The notes beneath the pieces were generated by a model. The model did no database searches. It saw only the letters and a program-made list of their open reading frames with translations, and was not told the origin of the DNA. This document shows, piece after piece, positions 6,387 to 9,997 of a stretch of DNA of 9,997 nucleotides. The DNA is from DASXTS01 sp036402215 (GTDB lineage: Bacteria; Actinomycetota; Actinomycetes; Mycobacteriales; Pseudonocardiaceae), in the NCBI GenBank assembly GCA_036402215.1, contig DASWTI010000091.1, positions 1 through 9,997 of the forward strand, read 5' to 3'. Numbering within the stretch: position 1 is the stretch's first letter; the number at the start of each line of letters is the position of its first letter. A program made the translations under genes and the position numbers.

Positions 6387-7441
6387 GAGCGCGTGAGCCC
6401 CCGCCGCAGGCACAGCGCGATGAACACCGGCGCGCCGAGGAACGCGGTGACGATGCCGACCTGGAGCTCGGCGGGCGCCACGACGAGCCGTCCGATGACG
6501 TCCGACGCCAGCAGCAGGATCGGGGCGAGCACCGCGGAGTACGGCAGCACCCAGCGCTGGTCCGGGCCGACGAGCAGGCGCGCGACGTGCGGGACGGTGA
6601 GGCCGACGAACACGATGGGGCCGGCCGCGGCGGTGGCCGCCCCGCACAGCACGGTCACCACCACGACCCCCACGGCGCGGATCAGGCCGACGTTGGCGCC
6701 GAGGCCGCGCCCGGCCTGGTCGCCCAGCGCCAGCGCGTTCAGCGGCCGGGCCAGCAGCAGCGCCACCACCACGCCGGCCAGCACCCACGGCGCGATCGGC
6801 GCCACGACCTCGAAGCGCCGGCCGGCGAGCGAGCCGACGTTCCAGAAGCGGAACTGGTTGAACGCCTCGGGACGCAGCAGCAGGATCGCGGCGTTGAACG
6901 CGAGCAGCACGGCGGTGAGCGCGGCGCCGGCCAGGACCAGCCGGTCGGGGGTGCCGACGCCGCGGCCGGCCGAGCCCAGCACGTACACGGCGACCGAGGT
7001 GACCGCGGCCCCGGCCATGGCCCACCAGACGTGGCCGAGCACGCTGCCGACACCGGCGAAGGCGATGGCCACCACGACGGCGGTGGACGCGCCCATGGTC
7101 ACGCCGAGCAGGCCGGGGTCGGCGAGCGGGTTGCGGGTGAGCGCCTGGGTGACGGCCCCGGCCAGGCCGAGCGCGGCGCCCACCAGCACGGCGAGCAGCG
7201 CCCGCGGCAGCCGCACGTCGCGGATGGTCACCGCCTCCGTGGAGCCGTCGCCGCGCAGCAGCAGCCCGAAGGTGGACGTGAACGGGATGTCGCGCAGCCC
7301 CACCCACACGCTCACCAGCACCACGACGCCGAGCACGGCGAGCGCCACCAGCAGGCCGGTGAACCGGACGCCGGTGCCGCGCCGCCGGAACGCCCGCTCC
7401 TCGCGGGTGCGGACCGGCGCCGGGTGCAGGGTGGCCGTCAC
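6383..7441 (-). CDS. FecCD-family ferric-siderophore permease, first subunit
   Basis: The protein has 352 residues. After a charged cytoplasmic N-terminus (1-26) come many hydrophobic helices. Conserved segments are RDVRLPRALLAVLVGAALG followed by QALTRNPLADPGLLG (74-113), GPIVFVGLTVPHVARLL (274-290, the loop that contacts the ATPase) and PAELQVGIVTAFLGAP (323-338). It is the partner of the following permease; siderophore importers of this type use a heterodimer. The start is GTG at 7441, sharing GTGA with the amidohydrolase stop. No ribosome site is evident, which favours translation by coupling to the upstream gene. It would work in the cytoplasmic membrane with a binding lipoprotein that is not encoded in this window. 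Confidence 0.94.
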   Translation of the reverse strand: MTATLHPAPVRTREERAFRRRGTGVRFTGLLVALAVLGVVVLVSVWVGLRDIPFTSTFGLLLRGDGSTEAVTIRDVRLPRALLAVLVGAALGLAGAVTQALTRNPLADPGLLGVTMGASTAVVVAIAFAGVGSVLGHVWWAMAGAAVTSVAVYVLGSAGRGVGTPDRLVLAGAALTAVLLAFNAAILLLRPEAFNQFRFWNVGSLAGRRFEVVAPIAPWVLAGVVVALLLARPLNALALGDQAGRGLGANVGLIRAVGVVVVTVLCGAATAAAGPIVFVGLTVPHVARLLVGPDQRWVLPYSAVLAPILLLASDVIGRLVVAPAELQVGIVTAFLGAPVFIALCLRRGLTRS

Positions 7442-9009
7442 GGCAGCGACCCGTGCGCGACCTCGCCGTCGACCAGGGTGGCCAGCACCTCGATGTCGCC
7501 GATGGCGTCCGGCGGCACCCGGCGCGGGTCGGCGCCCAGCACCACGAGGTCGGCGAGCAGACCGGGCCGGATGCTGCCCAGGTCGTCCTCCCAGTGGCAG
7601 GCGTACGCGGCGTCGGCGGTGAAGGCCCGCAGCGCCTCCTCCACGGTGATCGCCTCGCCGGGGCCGACGGTGGCGCCGGTGGCGGTGCGCCGCGTGACCA
7701 TGAACTGGATCGAGCGCAGCGGCGCGCCGGGGGTGACCGGGCGGTCGGAGCTGCCGACGAGCCGAACGCCGGCGTCCAGGAAGCCGCGGCCACGGTAGAG
7801 CCAGGGCGCGCGCCCCGGCCCCAGCACCGCGGCGTAGTCGTCGCCGAAGTACCAGAGGAAGTTCGGCTGCACGACGGGGAGCACGCCCAGCTCGGCGAAC
7901 CGCGGCAGGTGGTCGGGCCGCACCAGGCCGGCGTGCTCGATGCGGTGCCGGGCGTCCGGCCGCGGGTGCGCGCGCTGCGCCTCGGCGATCGAGTCGAGCG
8001 CCACGTCGATCGCGCGGTCGCCGATGGCGTGCACGGCGAGCTGCCAGCCGGCGCGGTGACCGTCCACGATGACCGAGCGCAGCCAGGCCTCGTCGGTGAA
8101 CAGGTCACCGGCGTGGCCGGCGCCTGCGGCGTCCAGGTAGGGCTCGGTGAGCGCGGCGGTGCGGGCCATCATGCCGCCGTCGGTGAAGATCTTGAGCGCA
8201 CCGATGCCGAGGCGCGGGCCGCCGAAGCCGGTGCGCAGGCCCAGGTCCATGGCGCGCGGGATGCCGTCGGCGGGGTGCGCGCCGGGGTCGCGCAGCAGGG
8301 CACCGGCCACCATGAGCCGCATCCGGATGGGCGGCGGGCGCCGCAGGTACGCCTCCAGCTCGACCGGGCTGTGGCTCACCAGGCCGCCGCCGATGCCGGC
8401 CTCGGCCGCGGCGGTGACGCCCTCGGCGAGGCACGTGCGGCCGCCGCGCTCGACGGCGTCGGCCAGCTCGGCCGCGGCGTACGGCTGGCGCAGGCGGCGG
8501 ACGTCGGCCATGCCCTGCTCGGCGAGCATCCCGTTCTCGTGCGGGGTGCCGGGCGGCAGCAGCGCGAGCACCGCGCCGCTCACCACGCAGGCGTGGCCGG
8601 AGTCGTGCACCACGAACACCTTGCGGCCGCCGGCGACGGAGTCCAGCTCGGCGGCGGTGAGGTGCCCGCCGAGCGGGCGCTGGTCGTAGCCGGCGACGTC
8701 CACCCAGTCGCCGGGCGCGCGGCGGCGGGCGGCCTCGCCGATGATCCGCAGCACCTCGGCGCGGTCGGCGCACGGCGCGATCGACGGCGTGATCTCCCGC
8801 AGCCCGGCCCACACCAGGTGCACGTGGGCGTCCACGAAACCGGGGAGCACGGTGGCGCCACCCAGGTCGACGACGCGCCGCGCCGGCAGGCCGGCCACGT
8901 CGTCGTCGACGCCGACCACGCGGCCGCGCCAGATGCCGAGCTGGGTGGCCTCGGGGTGCGCCGGGTCCATCGTCAGGATGCCGGCGTTGACCAGGCGCAC
9001 GTCGAGCAT
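7438..9009 (-). CDS. YtcJ-type metal-dependent amidohydrolase (Amidohydro_3 family)
   Basis: The protein has 523 residues. It is an amidohydrolase-superfamily TIM barrel: LPGFVDAHVH (H62, H64) for metal binding, K273 in LKIFTDGG, H327 in AVHAIGDRA, H359 in RHRIEHAG and D422 in GSSDRPV as catalytic acid. The C-terminal GSIRPGLLADLVVL strand pair is also typical. No signal peptide is seen, so it is cytoplasmic. Family members hydrolyse amides, including N-formyl and N-acyl compounds, but substrates vary widely and none can be read from this sequence. It is the first gene of the transport operon, and the iron box touches its start, so a role in siderophore maturation, deacylation or breakdown after uptake is inferred. 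The start is ATG at 9009; an in-frame TAG at 9021-9019 excludes any longer product, and there is no Shine-Dalgarno sequence. Confidence 0.93.
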   Translation of the reverse strand: MLDVRLVNAGILTMDPAHPEATQLGIWRGRVVGVDDDVAGLPARRVVDLGGATVLPGFVDAHVHLVWAGLREITPSIAPCADRAEVLRIIGEAARRRAPGDWVDVAGYDQRPLGGHLTAAELDSVAGGRKVFVVHDSGHACVVSGAVLALLPPGTPHENGMLAEQGMADVRRLRQPYAAAELADAVERGGRTCLAEGVTAAAEAGIGGGLVSHSPVELEAYLRRPPPIRMRLMVAGALLRDPGAHPADGIPRAMDLGLRTGFGGPRLGIGALKIFTDGGMMARTAALTEPYLDAAGAGHAGDLFTDEAWLRSVIVDGHRAGWQLAVHAIGDRAIDVALDSIAEAQRAHPRPDARHRIEHAGLVRPDHLPRFAELGVLPVVQPNFLWYFGDDYAAVLGPGRAPWLYRGRGFLDAGVRLVGSSDRPVTPGAPLRSIQFMVTRRTATGATVGPGEAITVEEALRAFTADAAYACHWEDDLGSIRPGLLADLVVLGADPRRVPPDAIGDIEVLATLVDGEVAHGSLP

Positions 9010-9013
9010 GCAG

Positions 9014-9032
9014 TTAGCCTAGCCTTACCTGC
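9014..9032. promoter_or_regulatory. Iron box overlapping the amidohydrolase-transporter operon promoter
   Basis: On the minus strand this is GCAGGTAAGGCTAGGCTAA, matching 14 of 19 positions of the DmdR/IdeR consensus. It ends only 4 bp before the ATG at 9009. An iron-loaded repressor here would shut off the whole amidohydrolase-permease-permease-ATPase unit. The region from here to the MbtH stop (9033-9140) contains a direct repeat of cggcgcccgcg but no gene. Confidence 0.75.
9016..9021 (-). promoter_or_regulatory. -10 box (TAGGCT) of a probable leaderless promoter
   Basis: TAGGCT on the minus strand fits TANNNT and lies 6 nt before the ATG at 9009, so transcription would start at or beside the A of the start codon. 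There is no Shine-Dalgarno sequence. Leaderless mRNAs with exactly this spacing are common in actinomycetes. No convincing -35 is seen. Confidence 0.55.
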
Positions 9033-9140
9033 GCCCGGGCGGCAGGGGTCGCGCGGGCCGGCTCGATGACCCGGGCCGGCGGCGCCCGCGTCGGCGCCCG
9101 CGGCAGTGACCGCGCCGGTGGCCGGCTCGGTAGCGCCGGG

Positions 9141-9344
9141 TCAGTGGGCCTCGCGCAGGGACCTCGGGCGCAGGTCCGTCCAGTTGGCCTCGACGTAGGC
9201 CAGGCAGGCGTCGCGGGTGTCCTCGCCGAACACCCGGGTCCAGCCCTGCGGCACCTCCACGAACGCGGGCCAGAGCGAGTGCTGCTCCTCGTCGTTGACC
9301 AGCACCAGGTACCGGCCGTCCGGGTCCTCGAACGGGTTCGTCAC
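9141..9344 (-). CDS. MbtH-like protein
   Basis: The protein has 67 residues and the full MbtH signature: NDEEQHSLWP (17-26), VPQGW (31-35), and WTDLRPRSL (55-63), with CLAYVEANW between. MbtH-like proteins bind NRPS adenylation domains and are often needed for their folding and activity. Its presence next to an NRPS confirms the pathway type but not the product. The start is GTG at 9344, overlapping the NRPS stop as GTGA. A GAGGAG (plus-strand 9354-9359) lies 9 nt upstream within the NRPS gene, so it is probably translated by coupling as well as by its own site. Its stop is followed by about 110 bp before the iron box that starts the next transcription unit. Confidence 0.97.
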   Translation of the reverse strand: MTNPFEDPDGRYLVLVNDEEQHSLWPAFVEVPQGWTRVFGEDTRDACLAYVEANWTDLRPRSLREAH

Positions 9345-9997
9345 GGGAGTGCGCTCCTCGGCAGCTCGGCGCCCGTCATCGAGCGCAGGGTGTCCAGCAG
9401 GTCACCGGCGAACCGCTCGGCCGTGTCCCGGTCGAACAGGTCGGCGGCGTACTCAAGGTAACAGGGCACGTCGGCGGCACCCTGCGGCTCGTAGACGCTC
9501 ACGGTCAGCTCGGCGTCGGTCCGCGGGCCGGGCAGCGCGTCCATCGTGGCCCCGCCCACCGCACCGGACAGCACGGCCCGCTCGTGGTGCACGAGCAGCA
9601 CCTGCGGCGCGGACAGCCCGAGGTCGCGCCGCACGTCCTCGAACGGCACGTCGGCGTGCGACAACGCGGCCAGGTCGGCGTCGCGCACCCGGGCCAGCAG
9701 CTCCTCGGTGCCCGGCGCGCCGGAGGTGTCGGTGCGCAGCAGCACGGTGTTGGCGAAGCAGCCGACCAGGTCGGTGAGCGCGTCGTCGCCCCGGCCGGCG
9801 ACCAGGGTGCCGATCGGCAGGTCGGTGCCCGCGCCGAGCCGGGTGAGCACGGTGGCCAGGGCGGCGTGCACCACCATGAACAGGCTGGTGCCGGTGCGCG
9901 CCGCGAGCGCGTCCACGGCCGCGTGCAGCCCGGCGTCCAGCGTGAACGCCACGGTGGCGCCCGGGTGCCACCCCGGCGCCGCGCCGGCCGGCGGGGA
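9341..9997 (-). CDS. Non-ribosomal peptide synthetase, C-terminal end: terminal condensation-type domain (5' end outside window)
   Basis: The last 218 residues are visible; the rest lies beyond the right edge. The fragment covers the C-terminal half of a condensation domain: IGTLVAGR (62-69) and VGCFANTVLLRTD (78-90) match motif C5, HADVPFEDV (114-122) matches C7. The protein stops about 96 residues after that, with no carrier, adenylation or thioesterase domain. The usual NPxRSLxRHPLFQV link after C7 is shortened to DLGLSAPQVLLVHHE. An epimerisation domain is less likely, because the VAGR and CFANT motifs are of condensation type. A terminal C domain may release or cyclise the product, as proposed for erythrochelin synthetase, or pass the chain to another protein. 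The stop overlaps the MbtH start as GTGA. The upstream HHxxxDG motif is outside the window, so activity cannot be judged. Confidence 0.9.
   Translation of the reverse strand, partial: SPPAGAAPGWHPGATVAFTLDAGLHAAVDALAARTGTSLFMVVHAALATVLTRLGAGTDLPIGTLVAGRGDDALTDLVGCFANTVLLRTDTSGAPGTEELLARVRDADLAALSHADVPFEDVRRDLGLSAPQVLLVHHERAVLSGAVGGATMDALPGPRTDAELTVSVYEPQGAADVPCYLEYAADLFDRDTAERFAGDLLDTLRSMTGAELPRSALP

Noticed and set aside
5781..7622. A 613-codon plus-strand open frame opposite the permeases
   Set aside because: It is antisense to genes with clear FecCD motifs and its product is low-complexity Gly/His/Ala/Arg with no recognisable domain, a typical effect of high GC.
5358..8108. A 916-codon open frame on the minus strand that could be read as a giant permease fusion
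   Set aside because: Only its last 342 codons show permease features. Upstream it reads in the wrong frame through permease 1 and the amidohydrolase, giving Arg/Pro/Ala-rich shadow sequence, and the GTGA at 6386 supplies a natural start.
7453..9069. A 538-codon plus-strand open frame opposite the amidohydrolase
   Set aside because: It is antisense to a gene with all catalytic residues intact, its composition is Gly/Val/His/Arg-biased, and it has no domain or ribosome site.
1..9997. CRISPR arrays, tRNA or rRNA genes, transposases, integrases, attachment sites
   Set aside because: I looked for spaced repeats, terminal inverted repeats, DDE or recombinase proteins and tRNA-like cloverleaf ends and found none. 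The only tandem repeat is the 12-bp coding repeat at 23-58.

Overview
The window is very GC-rich, with strong G/C bias at third codon positions, GTG starts and tightly coupled genes. This indicates a high-GC actinomycete. The family (Pseudonocardiaceae, Micromonosporaceae, Streptomycetaceae or similar) cannot be settled from the sequence alone. No tRNA, rRNA, insertion sequence, integrase or CRISPR array was seen.

Left part (1-3479) holds four genes unrelated to iron. First is the C-terminal part of a membrane protein entering from the left edge: Gly/Pro-rich segment, one transmembrane helix, Thr-rich stalk and an extracytoplasmic domain. It looks like the sensor end of an actinobacterial Ser/Thr protein kinase, but no kinase domain is visible. 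Next is a small secreted protein with an M15/LAS-type zinc-peptidase signature, preceded by a GTAAC-N6-GAAAC element, a -10 and a foldable leader. A strong 13-bp stem terminator separates it from a convergent thioredoxin gene, which lies 53 bp downstream of a secreted alpha/beta-hydrolase on the same strand.

Right part (3591-9997) is the edge of a non-ribosomal peptide siderophore locus. On the + strand a siderophore-interacting flavoprotein (ferric-siderophore reductase) follows a DmdR/IdeR-like iron box. On the - strand, reading right to left, are the end of an NRPS terminating in a condensation-type domain with no thioesterase, an MbtH-like protein, and a second iron box placed directly on the start codon of an amidohydrolase. 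That gene opens a four-gene unit: amidohydrolase, two FecCD permeases and a FepC-type ATPase. The NRPS/MbtH junction and all three junctions within the four-gene unit are 4-bp stop/start overlaps. The ATPase and the flavoprotein genes converge and overlap by 31 bp.

The likely logic is that the NRPS with MbtH makes a peptide siderophore, the FecCD/FepC-type ABC transporter imports the ferric complex, and the flavoprotein reduces it to release iron. Both transcription units would be repressed under iron sufficiency through the two boxes. The least explained component is the YtcJ-type amidohydrolase, whose position suggests siderophore maturation or breakdown. No substrate-binding lipoprotein gene lies in the window.
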